Shown here: in pieces, positions 35,373-48,000 of the stretch | Position numbering within the stretch: the stretch's first letter is position 1 | Layout: every line of letters begins with the position of its first letter | Assembly: GCF_029867415.1 (NCBI RefSeq) | Contig: NC_081186.1 | Coordinates: 15,198,930-15,262,929, forward strand | Reading direction: 5' to 3' | DNA: 64,000 bases | DNA from: Vicia villosa | Taxonomy: Eukaryota; Streptophyta; Magnoliopsida; Fabales; Fabaceae | Notes under the pieces: generated by a model | The model's input: only the letters and a program-made list of their open reading frames with translations | What the model was told of the DNA's origin: nothing | Databases searched by the model: none | Made by a program: the position numbers and the translations under genes

Positions 35373-36179
35373 TTTAACATATTCTTAAATATTCTAACAA
35401 ACTAATAAACTAATCTACAAATTCTTTTTATAATAAAATTAAATTTAAGAATCAAAATCTCACTATTTAATATAAAAAAATAAAAAAGCTTCCCTAAAAT
35501 ATTAATAACTTAAATTAATAAAAAAACTTTAAAGTTTCATTTTAATTTTCAAAATCATTTTTTCTTTAATTTAATTAGCGAAGTGAAAATAATTAATTTA
35601 TTGAAATGATTAACCCATAATAAATAATTATTTTCCATACCCCATGAAATAAACAATCCATTAGTCATGTCAAAACATACCTCTTCCACTACAATAAACA
35701 AACAAAAAATCATGAAAATATGAACGAAGTTACTTGATTAACATAGTAACATCGAATAAAAAATCAATACGGTAAAATATAATATGATTTAAAAAAATAT
35801 ATATCTATAGAATATATGGTTTAAACCATTTTTTGGACTTGACATTGAATAAAAAATTTCTTAGATTTTTTTATATTATAGACTAAACACTAAAAGAATA
35901 ATAGAAATTTAGATTGATCTACTCTTATATGTATTATGAATTTAATTATGAATCACAAATATTATCTTTAAATAATTTAATATAATAAATTTTTATAATA
36001 TTGCATTATTCACGTAAATATGACAAATCTTTCAAATTTAAATAACATAATTGAAATTTTATTATATATAAATTATTAGAAATTCTCATATTTTTAAATT
36101 TTTTTATATTTAATATAACTTTAAAATATGTTTAAATATATAATATAGAAATTCAGTCTAGTTAATGTAAATATAAAAA

Positions 36180-36260
<81 letters not shown>

Positions 36261-36539
36261 TATTAATATAAAAATTCTAATTAAACCCAAGCACGGGCCA
36301 TAAATCTAGTTTTTTATAAATATAAATTCAGTCTTCTAATATTCAACTCTCAAACAAAATTTATTACAAGACTTTCATCAATAACACTATTTCATTATAT
36401 TTTAGCTATAATTTATTTTAAAAATATATAATTTTTTACCTTTAACAAATAAATATAGAAAAAATGTATGCACTGTCGGTATTCAATAATTATATACTGA
36501 TATGACTATTGACAAGTAATTTTCGACTAGGAGGCTATG
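35373..36539. other. AT-rich host DNA with a microsatellite and a possible old Helitron end
   Basis: No gene recognised. An (AT)n run lies at 36184-36256. At 36290-36309 CAAGCACGGGCCATAAATCTAG is followed by T, reminiscent of a degraded Helitron 3' end whose hairpin is incomplete. Confidence 0.5.
36184..36256. repeat. (AT)n microsatellite
   Basis: About 73 bp of alternating A and T. Confidence 0.95.
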
Positions 36540-37740
36540 GGCCTCAAGAAGTAAGCTAGCCTGAGCGGAGAGGGTGTTTTTCATCAAAAAGGCCCATTAT
36601 GTGAGAAAAGTGAGGGGCTGTTGACGGAACTGGCGATGCACTACCAAAGCGCCAGCGACTAAGACGACACCTGGGGAATTCAATTCGACCGTCAACAGGT
36701 TTAGATAAAATGGAGGCAAGAGGAGTTTTCAAACGACGAGTCATGAAGTAGAACGTGGGGGTAGTTTGGAGAAGAGCTTCACACGAATTCCCAACGTGGG
36801 ATATTAGTAAACGTCGACGGTTACTTTTATGTTTTATTAATTTAAGCAAATTATTGTATTCAGTTTAGAGTCTCAAATTTACTACATTGAAACATTACAC
36901 TCAAAGTATCTGCATCTAAGAGAAAAATGAGTTTCACTGTTTGCAATGTATATTTGCTTCGAATATTTTAATTCAAAGTCATTTCCAGTTTTACATTTTG
37001 AGTCTTTTGTCTTATTTACTTTATTTCTTATTTGAAATTGTCTTGCTCTTTTGCATTTCTTTACATCGTTCGTTCTTGATCACTAATTCACATAGAAAAC
37101 TCAACATTAAGTCTAGGATTCTTGTATCTGATCCTGCAAGTAACCTTTAATAAGAGGCTAGAGATTGTTCACGAGAAACAAATTGGCACACCCGGTGGGA
37201 CACGTTTGTGTTGAGTTCGTCCCATTTCGTGGATGAGATTGAGAAGTGGGAGAAAAATGGGTAATCCAAGGAATCCAAATCCAAACAGGGAACAACCCCC
37301 AGGAGGAAATACCAGTGCTTCACAAGCATCTAAAGTTAGTTCGTGCTCTGTGGCTGCATCATTGCCAACCCACAATGCATCAGCAACTACGAGTCAACCG
37401 GTGACTTCACAGCCAACTATGACCAACACTACAAGTCCATATATGCCTAGTTTTACCATTCCCTTGATTGGTGGGGAACGACCGTAAAGAATGCCAATAA
37501 CAAAGATGGAAGGATTATACGATAGTTATTCGACATTTATTGAAAATTAGGCGTCAGCATTTTCACCTTACCATGTGTCGAGCCCTTTGGAAACCAATAT
37601 GGGCATCCAACTAGTTTAGTATTTTCGTCCCAAGCAATTCTGAATTTCACCAGAAATTCTGTTGCAGTCATGAGGCAACAGATGGATGAAAGTAGTCATG
37701 AAATGGTCCATCTGCTTACGCAACAAATGGGGACCTGTTT
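36540..37740 (+). mobile_element. Gypsy-like element remnant: LTR end, primer-binding site and gag start
   Basis: TGGCACACCCGGTGGGAC (37184-37201) is the primer-binding type seen also at 50819. It follows GATCCTGCAAGTAACC, which matches the LTR end near 50743. A gag-like frame starts at 37233 (MRLRSGRKMGNPRNPNPNRE) and stops at 37485-37487; several further stops follow. The start resembles that of the gag at 50900 (MNLRSGK). The left limit of the LTR is not certain. Confidence 0.55.
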
Positions 37741-37850
37741 ACAGTAATTTCTGGTAAAACAATCACTAGTCCTCCAAACTGAATATTTTTGGTAACTTAC
37801 ATTAGCGACTAGATTGATCCTAGGACATGTGTCTAAATTCAATTATCCCT
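37741..37850 (-). mobile_element. Inverted fragment of the same gypsy LTR family
   Basis: The sequence ACTAGTCCTCCAAACTGAAT to AGATTGATCCTAGGACAT is the reverse complement, with mismatches, of the LTR end at about 50725-50815. It directly abuts the gag remnant in the opposite direction. Confidence 0.6.
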
Positions 37851-39223
37851 ATAGTTGGTTTCATGTTCTACTCTTCAGCAAAATAAAATAAGGTTGTTGG
37901 GACTGCATCTTTAGCCTCAAATTCGAAAAAAATTTATGACTATCTGGTTCATTTAATTTGTTGAAATTGCAAACATAAAAGTTCATGTTTTTTATTAATT
38001 CTTGAGCAAAATATTATTGTTGTGTTTGAGGAAATTGAAGGGTTTCTATCTATCAGAAACATGATTCCTATCTTTTAACAAAAAATTGACTTTATCCATG
38101 AAGTCCAAGATTGCATATTGCCATAATTTGATGGAAATATACACGAATTCTTGAGTGCATATATACATATATGGTTGAATTTCATTGAAATGAAGAAAGT
38201 TATTAGAAAAAAGTTACCGTGAAAGTAGAAAGATCAAGAGATAAGATTGAGTGAGAAAATATCTATATGTTCTCATTTTAATTTTTGTCAAATCTAAACC
38301 ATAGATTAAATCTAATAGTATAATTTTATGGTATTACCGGTGAGGTACTTAGTTGCACCCTCACTCTAAACGTCACCATGTATTCATAACATGATTGAAA
38401 CTTCCTTAAACAATAATTAAAATTAGGGTTAAGGATGTTTTTTGTCTTTATAAATATCTCAAATTTCATTTTTAATCCCTATTAAAAAATAACATATTTT
38501 AGTCCCTATAAAAATTGTATGCATGCAGTTTTAGCCATGCTATTTTTTAAAATTTTGAAAACTATTTAATTATCCTTAAAATTTTAAATTTTTGAATAAT
38601 TTTTTTCTTACATGTTTAGAATATTATAAAATACTTCTTTACCATATTATATAATTTTTTAAAATGAGGAGAATTAAATATGAATTTTTTAAATTTCAAA
38701 AGATAATCATAAAAGTAATGCAAATCTCAACTTAGAAATCAAATTTTGAGTTCCTTTTTTTTCGAGGAACTTTTTATAACGTTCTAAACATGTCTGTAAA
38801 ATAATCATTCAAAAATACACATCGGTTTAACAGTAGGGACTAAAGCTACGTGCATAATAATTTTGTGGGGAATGCACAAGGTTTAAGAAATGAAAGCAAA
38901 AGGAATATTATATTCTCAGTAAATGACAGCTACAAAAGGCTGTGGAATGATTAGGTTTAAATGACAACTACTGCTAGTCTATTTATACACAGAAAACTAG
39001 GGTTGTCACGTAGGCCCTAACAAAAGTAAACTTAATAACTAAGTAAAGAAAATAAACTAGAACCTAATAGTTAAGCATAACAAGCACAAACTCCAGAACC
39101 TAAGCACACTTCTGGAACGCAACATTAGAAGCTTCTGCTTCTGAGTAATCACCTCAGAAGCTTCTGACTCTAACAACAACGTCTGAATATGAATTACTTC
39201 CAACACCACCCCTTAATTCATAT

Positions 39224-39860
39224 TCAGCTCATCAAAACTACAACACCAATTTTATCCCTCAAATGGATAAAGTGTTCAGTCTTGACATCCTTTGTCAAAA
39301 CATCTGCATGTTGCTTCTGGTTTCTACAGTGTGCAACTCCATTCAAAAAAGCATATTTCTTCTTGAAAACCCATCTGACGCCGATGGCTTTCTTCTCCTT
39401 TGGAAGCTCAGTTAACTCCCAGATCTTGTTTCTTTCTTTAGCCTTAAGTTCTTCTTTCATGGCATTTAGCCATACTTTCTTCTTGAGAGCCTCTTCAATA
39501 CCCACGGGTTCAGAGTCTACTAACACGGCACACTGAAAATTTCTCCGTCAGAGTCTACTTTAGTGTCTTGCAACATGTCAAAATCTGCAAACCTTCTTGG
39601 TATTTGTCTGATTCTTTGTGGCCTCTGAACAATATCAGATGCTTGACCACCACCAAAAATTCGATCGCCTTCAGAAGTTCCAACTTCAGAATCATGATCG
39701 GCGTCAGAGGTTGGACTACCTTCAGAAGCTCCTCCTTCAGAGGGTCCACCTTCATAGTCATGATTACCACCAGAAACATGATCATCTCTAGAAGCTTGTC
39801 CTCCAGAACCTACGTCTTCATAGTTTTCCTTCCAGAAGCATGATCACCATCAGATTCTAG
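39224..39860 (-). pseudogene. Copia pol remnant: RT N-terminus fused to RNase H C-terminus
   Basis: In minus-strand order it reads QRPQRIRQIPRRFADFDMLQ, then at 39224-39526 SEPVGIEEALKKKVWLNAMK and AIGVRWVFKKKYA, and then directly HADVLTKDVKTEHFIHLRDK. The first motifs are the usual start of copia RT, the last is the usual end of RNase H. About two thirds of RT/RNase H are deleted and the joint is in frame, so a 100-residue ORF results. Confidence 0.75.
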
Positions 39861-40370
39861 ACCATCGTCAAAATCTGGATCAGAATCAGATTCACCAGCT
39901 GACTCATCTTCAGAGTCTCCTTTTTCTTCCTCAGAGCCACCTTCAGAGTCTGACTCACCTTCAGAACTTTCAAGTTCTGACTTATCTTCAGAAGCTTCAA
40001 GTTCTGATTTATCTTCGGAAGCAGAATCTTCTTCAGATTATGAATCATCTTCTGATTCTCCTTCAGACTCAAAATCACCTTTGGATTCTGACTTGTCTTC
40101 AGCTTCAGAGTCATCTTCTGACTCTGACCCATCTTCAGAAACCTCAGATTCTGACTCTTCTTCAGAATCTTCAAATTCATCTTCTGATTCTGAATCATAT
40201 AAAAATACTCCTTCAGAATATTCAGAGTTATCTTCTTCCTCTTCAGAATCAGAAAACAACAAACTCACAGGTTCCTCATCAGATTCATAAGCCATTAATA
40301 GCACAGGTTCCTCATTTGAATCTCCTCTGGCTATTTTTTCTTCTTCTTTGTTTTACCAACAATCTTTAGC
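39857..40370 (-). pseudogene. Acidic Ser/Glu-rich part of copia gag
   Basis: A stretch dominated by SESEDDSE-type repeats (40038-40304 and continuing in another frame to 39857) lies between the zinc-knuckle region near 40370-40400 and the RT remnant. Similar acidic repeats follow the zinc knuckle of the SIRE gag near 56820-56960. Confidence 0.55.
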
Positions 40371-40496
40371 AAGGTGACCAAACCTATTACAACAGTAACA
40401 TTGAACCATTCACTTGTCATACTTCTCTTTTCCCTTTTGATGTTTCTCCTCGTCAGGATAGAAGACTTCTGACTTCTGAGACCTACCATGTCTTTT

Positions 40497-40964
40497 CTAC
40501 TTCTGGTCCTTCTTGACAAAAGAAGCTTTCAGAGCCTGCTCAACCTCCCTCTCAAAGGTTCTTTCAGTTAGACGCAACTCTTGCGCCTCTAGACTGCTTT
40601 GCAACTCTTCTATTCTCATGGTGTCCAGATCTTTAGAATGTTCAGTTGCTACAACAGTGTAATCAAATTGAGGAGTAAGCGACCTCAATATCTTCTCAAT
40701 GATTACTTGTTCAGAAAGGGTTTCTCCACAAACTTTTATCTCATTAGTGATCAAAATCACTCTGGAGATGTACTCCGAAACCTTCTCGTTGTTCTTCATG
40801 TTGAGATTCTCATAGTACTTTCTCAGGGACTGAAGCTTCGCCTTCTTCACTGATGTGTCACCACAGTAACACCTAACCAGTGTATCCCATGCAGCCTTCG
40901 TCGTCGTCAAATTAGCGATTTTCTCAAACACGTTCACATCCACACACTGATGGATGTAGAACAA
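40497..40964 (-). pseudogene. Copia gag (UBN2-type) fragment
   Basis: The frame contains ANLTTTKAAWDTLVRCYCGD, LRKYYENLNMKNNEKVSEYI and VIIEKILRSLTPQFDYTVVA, the pattern of the copia gag domain. The true N-terminus lies upstream, and the C-terminal zinc knuckle is out of frame near 40370-40400. Confidence 0.75.
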
Positions 40965-41797
40965 CGCCTTCTGATCTTTCTTCTTCAGTTCACACTAAGC
41001 ATTTCTCTGCGCATCAGTTTGTTCCTCTGTCGCATCTGCTCCAACCGGAACATAACCTTCGGTAACAAGCTCAAGAACATCTTAAGCACCGAACAAAACA
41101 CACATTTGAATCATCCACCTACATTCCAATTCTTTCCATCAAGAATCGGAATTTTTGTATTCAAATTACTTCCACTCATTTTAACCTTGTGCAAGTCACT
41201 TAGATCTCACCAACACAGTGTTCCTCAGAATCAGAATATGTGATTCTATTCCGATTTTGTTCAAGATTCAACACGAATACAAGAACCAAAATCAATCACA
41301 CAACGCTTCACTGTTTTACTCGTGTTTCCGGTGTTTCCCCGTGGATCTGAACCGGAACTCTAGATATCAATTGTTAGTGCACAAGGTTTAAGAAATGAAA
41401 GCAAAAGGAAATATTATAGTCTCAATAAATGACGACTACAAAAGACTTTGGAATGATAAGGTTTAAATAACAACTACTAATAGTCTATTTATACACATAA
41501 AACTAGGGTTCCACGTAGGCCCTAACAAAAATAAACTTAATAACTAAGTAAACAAAATAAACTAGAACCTAATAGTTAAGCATAACAAACACAAACTCCA
41601 TAACCAAAACACACGCAACATCAGAAGCTTCTGCTTCTGAGCAACAGTGCTTCTGAGTAATCACCTCATAAGCTTCTGACTCTAACAACAGCTTCTGAAT
41701 ATGAATTACTTCCAACAAAAATATGTCACTTTTTTAATAAGGACTAAAAATGAAATTCGAGATATTTATAAGAACAAAAACATACTTAACCCTTAAA

Positions 41798-42082
41798 ATT
41801 AATATTTCATTACAATCAATAAAATTAAATTATCATTATAAATAAAGACTAATTATATTTATCTTAATTTTCGTTCTCAAGTACTACTGCTACCTTAAAT
41901 CTGTAACATCCTTTATTTTTCCTATACGTATAAATAAATGTTTCATTCTCACTTATACTCCATTATAATGAAAGTATAACACACTCGGACTCTATAAAAA
42001 TCAACCAGAAGAGTTATTTTTTCCTGAACGACTTGATAATAATGGCTAATTTTCATTCAGTTTCGCTGCTATAACTTGATGT
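41798..42082. other. 3' flank of KDSB
   Basis: No gene seen. On the minus strand this holds the KDSB 3' untranslated region and its polyadenylation site, which I cannot place exactly. Confidence 0.5.
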
Positions 42083-45000
42083 TTAAGACAAGTTTCTCTC
42101 GCGCATAAGAGCTTCTATTTTTCCAACATCTTCAGGAGTGTCAACACCATGGGCCTCATGGTCAACTTTTATTACCTACAACAAATAACAAAAATTAACT
42201 CTAGTAACCTTTAAAAGTTAAAATAAAAACAAGTATACAACATTGATATGAATGGTAAGGTTACAATAAAAGACTACTTTATGAATTTTTATCAGAAGCC
42301 ATTCATGAAAACGAATTTAATGGGAACTGTGGGATTCCCCCGCCACATTTTCATGCATATTCCTATCTCAGAAAATATGGAATTCCATTACTATTGGCTA
42401 GAACACATCCAACAACACCTCAAAACAATGTTTTAGGAAGCAATAATTGGCCAAGTATTCTACTTGACAAGGATTTCAAGATTACTGTAGTGCAAGCTTT
42501 GGAGAACATGACAGTGATAATAAAAAATCTAATTCACTAAAATTTTCATCCATAGCTAAAAGCTATATAAAGCATTTAATTAAATATCAAAGAAACTGCC
42601 AGATGGGTCTGGGTTGGTGATGAGCTCCAAGACATAACTAATATAATTCAAAGTCTAGGAGGTCATATGAAAAGGGCACGTGCTAGGACAATCAACGAGT
42701 CCTAATTCAATTCATGAAACTAATAAAAGCAAGGGACCAAATGAGAAGAAATAGGCGAGACTTGTCATTTTAATCAAAACCTATGAAGAGGCTTGATGCC
42801 CTATTTTAATATTTTTATTTAATTATGTTGTAATAAAATGTGTTAGGGATCAAATGGTCCAATTTAACCCCAAAACACTTGATTTTAATTAATGAATTTT
42901 TTTCCTTTTATTTTAAAATCAGCATGTTGTCCTTATACTTGTAAATAAGGAGCAAATAAAAAATAGAAAATCAAGTTGAATTTTGTTAAACAAACTCACA
43001 TTGTGTGAATTTGAGAGCTTTGTTCCTTTAGTTCTGGATTGGACCAAGTTTTGATCTTATCAAATTTCTTGAATTAATCATCTGTAAGACTTATCATCTT
43101 TTTCATCAATTTCTTTATCAAATTTCCTCTTGTTTTTAATTCTATACTAACTCAAATACTATTTGAAACTTCATGACTCTTACTCTATTTCATCACAGTA
43201 ACTCACAATCACAAGTTTCATAAATTTATATAAGTGTGAGAAATATGACTGAATTTTAAATTAGTTAGCCTTCAGTTAGTTTTTAGAGAAACCACGTCTA
43301 ATGGCAAGTTGGTAACCAGACTTTTTACTAAGATTTGAAGGGTATTAGATTAAGAAAGGACTTTATATAAGGTCAATTTGAAAATAATCAAGTAAAAACT
43401 TGAACGTTTTAAGAGGAATGGAAACCAATTAATACCTTCATCTTATAGCCATTCTCAAGAACTTTTAGCTGCTCCAAGTCCTCCTCAAGTTGCAATGGAG
43501 TAGGTGCAAGATCTGAGTATATCTTTAAAAACTTTGTATCATAACTCTGGAAGATAAGTACACAGAAATATTAACTCACAAGGAACTTGAAGAAACAGAC
43601 TAATTTTGAGCAACGGTTGTCATCCCGGCAATTAAAGGAATTGAACATTAGTACCTGAATCCCAAGATGAAGGAAATAAGGGAACTCATGATTGACTTTC
43701 CCTGACCTGTAGCAAATATGCAGATATTTATCCAGCTTTACAAAATGTATATAATACAAAAAATATTTACAAATATTTCACAAGATGTCTTGTGAATGAC
43801 GGAAGAATTAAGACTCAAATTCAGAAATTTCAATGAGTTCTAGCTTACTTATTGAATGGGATTAATCCTCGAGAAAAATAGATGGCATAACCACGATGAC
43901 TAACCACACATTTCACTCTGTTTGGATCAAGTGCATCTTCAGGCTTTAAAGCCGTAACTGCAGTGCTGAACACAGCATCTGGCGCTGCCTGTAAGGAGCA
44001 AGATAGATTACAGTACTAGTGGAAGAATATAATGTTTTCTTTTGGTCATTAAGTTATGATTCTTGGATGTAATGATCCTCAATATAAGCGGATGCAACAT
44101 TGACTGAGCAATTTGGAAAAGTGGATTCACCATTTATTTGAAGAGTTAAAGTGCACATATTGATTAAAGCTTAAAGTAAATAATAATTAATTCACAGAAC
44201 TTTCATTTTCGTGGCATGAAAAGAATAATTCTTTTTTGATCAAATTGTACCTGCAATGCTTTGACAACACCGTCTATTATTTCAGGTTCAATAAGTGGCT
44301 CATCACCTTGAATATTTACAACAATATCATATTTTTTCCCAAGCTTCTGCAGGGCTTCACTGCAGCGTTCAGTACCTAATGAGCAAAACAAAGTATGAAA
44401 CAATGCGGGTAAAAGAAATCAATAGTTGAAATATGCTACTAATATGCTTACCATTTCGGCAAGACTCTGATGTCATTATGACATCTGCACCGAAATTCCG
44501 ACAGCAGTCAGCAATCTTATCATCATCAGTTGCCACAACTAGAACCAGAGAAAACTACCAATTAGACCTCATAGAAGTAAGCCAGATAGATATTCACATG
44601 TTCTCTAAGCAAATACAATGCATGAACAAACATTTTAACTGTATAAGCTGAAATGAAATACAAACAGTTTACTCATGGGAGTGTGTATACTTTTAATTGC
44701 TCTGTTCAAATAAGCCCCTCAGAAGCATCAGATGTTGGACATGCATTTGAAAACAAAAATTAAAAAGTGATTTACTCTTGAAGCAAAACTCTCCATATTA
44801 AAATTCTGTGGCCAAGTGCAACAAATAGTATATGGATCCTAGATTCTCATAGAGGCATGTATCCACGTGTCATGTTCAGAGATTATTACAAGTCAAGGTT
44901 ATATATCAAAGTTAGAGATTGGAGGAAGATCATGAAGATAGATAGACCTACCAACATGATCCAACGAAGCTGCCAGCTTTGCCCTTTCCCATGTTCTCTG

Positions 45001-48000
45001 TAAAATTCAGCTTATTGTTGTAAGTAAACCATGTCATTGTTTGATCATTAGAGACAACAACTTTTGAAAAGAAAAAATGCTGAGAATAATATGTCAACAA
45101 GTCATACTGAATGTTTCAACTTCTAATTTCTAATAAACTAAGAATGTATAAGCCAAGTATTTAGTGTGCGCTTGTTTGAGATTTCCAAAGCCCCCAAACA
45201 TCATTTCATTTTAGTTTATTGGATTTGATGAAAATCCACTACAGTAATATATCGCTTGATTTCAAAATTGTCTGCAGCAAAATTGATTTTGATGTAAGCA
45301 ATACTTTCTAGCATCTCCAAACAAAGACCAACGACCATGCCTTTTCCCACTAAGAGGCAATTTATAGCATTTCCTTAGAGAAAAATTGATTACTGATAGG
45401 ATCCATAAAATCCTTTGTACTAGTACTTTATCATCCAAACAAAATCAGTTCTTTCAAACTCACTTTTAACATATAATGATCAAACATCAACTTTTTGAAC
45501 CCCATTCTTTTTAAAACAACTCGTAAACATCAAGGAATATAGGTTGGCACACCAAACAACAATTGAGTGATGCTATGTGAGTCAAGTGGTCGGGTGACTT
45601 TGGAAAATATCTTGAGGAACTTAGTCTACATCAAAAGGTATCCAAGCAAACGTTTAAGTACGTTATTGATAATGTAAATCAAAGGCTTGGCAACTAGAAA
45701 GGCTATGATCTTATCATTCTTGGGGAGAGTTGCTCTAGCTAAGTAAGTTATACAAGCTCTCCCTTCATATGTCATTTAATCGGCTTGGTTTCCTAAATCG
45801 ACCTATCGTGATGAAATCAGTGTTATCAATTACAGACGGTGGACCAAGACAGGATGCGAAAGCTTCATTATTTTAAGGCACTATTTCCACCATAAAACAC
45901 CATGGTACCGTAATCCTTCACAAATTGGCGATAGCAGTTGGTGAAAAAGCAGTCACTACAATCCGCTATGGTGCTACCATGGCCACTATTTGATAATAGT
46001 GGGTTAACTAGATTAGGAAGTATATGAAGTTTATTTGGGGTGATCAAGATCAAGCTCATAAAGTTGACCTTATTGCTTAGGTGATAGATAAATGTAGGAA
46101 ACCCTAGATCTAAGAGTACATTAAAAGACAATAAAATAAAACAACTTTTCTTCTTGATTGCATACTAGAGGCTGCATACATTATATAGTAGGGTTTTTCT
46201 ACCTCTAAAGGGCCATGGGCCAAAAGTCCAAATAAATAAAACAACAATGCAATAAAAATACTTCTAAATGCACCTCCTTAATTTAATATGAAATCTTTAA
46301 GGAAGGTAGACTGTTTCTTAATTCTTTTGGGCCTTAAATTCTGCATAACATTACTCCCGGGCCCGTAAGGAACCTTGTCCTCAAGGTTCAAAGAAGGGTG
46401 CACCGAGTTGGATCCAATTTCTGTTGGGCTTGTTGAGTCCACAAGAGCTATTGGGCTGGAAGTCACATGAGCTGGCACCGAAAATTTCTGTGGCCAGCTG
46501 TTAACCACTTCCGTGTGGGATTTGGGCGGTGAAGAGATGAGGATAGGATAAGGGGAAATCCGGAAATCTGCTTGTGATTGGTCCTTAGGAGAGAGATTTG
46601 AATCTTGGGCAGTGTGATCACGTGAACAACAGCTAGCAATTACTTTCGCACGTTTTCTGTCTTGGGGAACTCCAAAAGAGACGTTAGGCAGAGGGGCACT
46701 TTGGTCAACTTGGCTCAAGTTACTTGTACTTCTATTGAGGGAGTGAGTCTTAAGTACAATGTTAGATTCAGAATCTGTAGAAACCCTCTCACCGCTTTCT
46801 GAAACTCTTCCTTTTTTTTCCGTGACTTTCTCCTTTCCTCCCAAGCATGGCTCTGAGTTCTGAATGTTAGAAACACCTAAATCTTTCCTTGAAACGACTT
46901 CCCTCTCCTCTGTGTTCGTACACGTTTCTACAGCGCCCTCGCTCCGTTTGTTCACGAAGTTGCTTCTGTACACAGTCGGACGTGACGGTGCGGTGGCAGG
47001 TGAGTCGGTATGAGGTGTTCGGCGGCAGGTACATGCTTGTGGGGTCTTGTCGCCGGTGATTAACGCTGAGTGTGTTTGTGAACTGCAGGTACCGGCGCGA
47101 GAGGCCACCGGATCCACCGTCTTCGTATGCATGTCTGCCTCATGATACGGTTTCAGCAACGATACGTGAACAACAGGATGGATGCGGGATGATGAGGGCA
47201 GATCCAAGAGGTAATCTACTGTTCCCACGCATTTGACTACTTTGTAAGGGCCATAATACCTTTGTGATAATTTCTGACTGATTCGCTTTGCAACTGTAGT
47301 TTGGCGGTATGGTTGGAGTTTTAGCAGAACCAGATCTCCCTCTTTGAAGGTAAATGGCCGTCGTTTCTTGTTTGCCTGTTTTTCCATGCTGATTTTACTT
47401 CTGTTGAGATGTTTCTTTAACTCCGTGAGTACTTCTTGTTGTTGCTGCAAGGTCTGGTTTACCGTGGCTTCTGTGGTTGAGTCAGTCACATAGTCCAGAA
47501 GCTTTGGGGGATCTCGGCCATACAGTGCTTTGAAAGGAGACATTTGAATTGCTGTATGAAATGAAGTGTTGTACCAGTATTCAGCAAGATGTAAGAACTT
47601 GTGCCACTTGTGAGGATGATCACCCGCTAGACAGCGAAGGTAAGTCTCTAAGGACCGATTCACTACTTCTGTTTGACCATCTGTTTCTGGGTGATAAGAG
47701 GTACTGTATTTCAGGTGTGTCCCTTGAAGTTTGAAAAAATGTTTCCAAAACTTGCTCAGAAAGATGGGATCGCGATCAGACACGATGGATCTGGGGATTC
47801 CATGAAGGCGAAAAATTTCTACTGTGAAACGAATGGCCAAATCCTTAGCAGAAAAGTGTGTAGGGAGGGAAATAAAGTGGACAAATTTACTGAGACGGTC
47901 ACAAAGAACCCAGATCACTGTATGGCCAGCAGAACTCGGTAAGTTCGTAATGAAATCCATAGTTATATCTTCCCACACTCTTTCTGGAACCGGTAGTGGC

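Larger units (their letters stand above)
38864..41717 (-). mobile_element. Ty1/copia deletion derivative with both LTRs
   Basis: LTRs at 38864-39205 and 41372-41717 are closely similar; in element sense they begin TGTTGGAAGTAATTCATATT and end in CTTAAACCTTGTGCA plus a few bases. A polypurine tract AAGGGGTGG borders the 3' LTR (39205 side) and a degenerate Met-type primer site (TTGATATCTAGAG) borders the 5' LTR. The interior is only 2.2 kb: gag, an acidic Ser/Glu region, and a fused RT start and RNase H end. Integrase and most of RT are gone. No clean 5-bp target duplication is visible; the left LTR edge has diverged. Confidence 0.85.
38417..41797. mobile_element. Foldback element split by a copia insertion
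   Basis: The left arm (about 38417-38500: GGGTTAAGGATGTTTTTTGT, ATTTCATTTTTAATCCCTAT) is the reverse complement, with mismatches, of the right arm (about 41718-41797). The copia element with LTRs at 38864 and 41717 separates the two arms. No coding capacity in the arms. Confidence 0.65.

Noticed and set aside
35881..35900. Second Helitron 5' end (TCTATAATATAA)
   Set aside because: It follows G, not A, and no matching 3' end or flank similarity was found.
42248..42436. 62-residue ORF in the last intron of KDSB
   Set aside because: No recognisable domain, no promoter, and the position is intronic.
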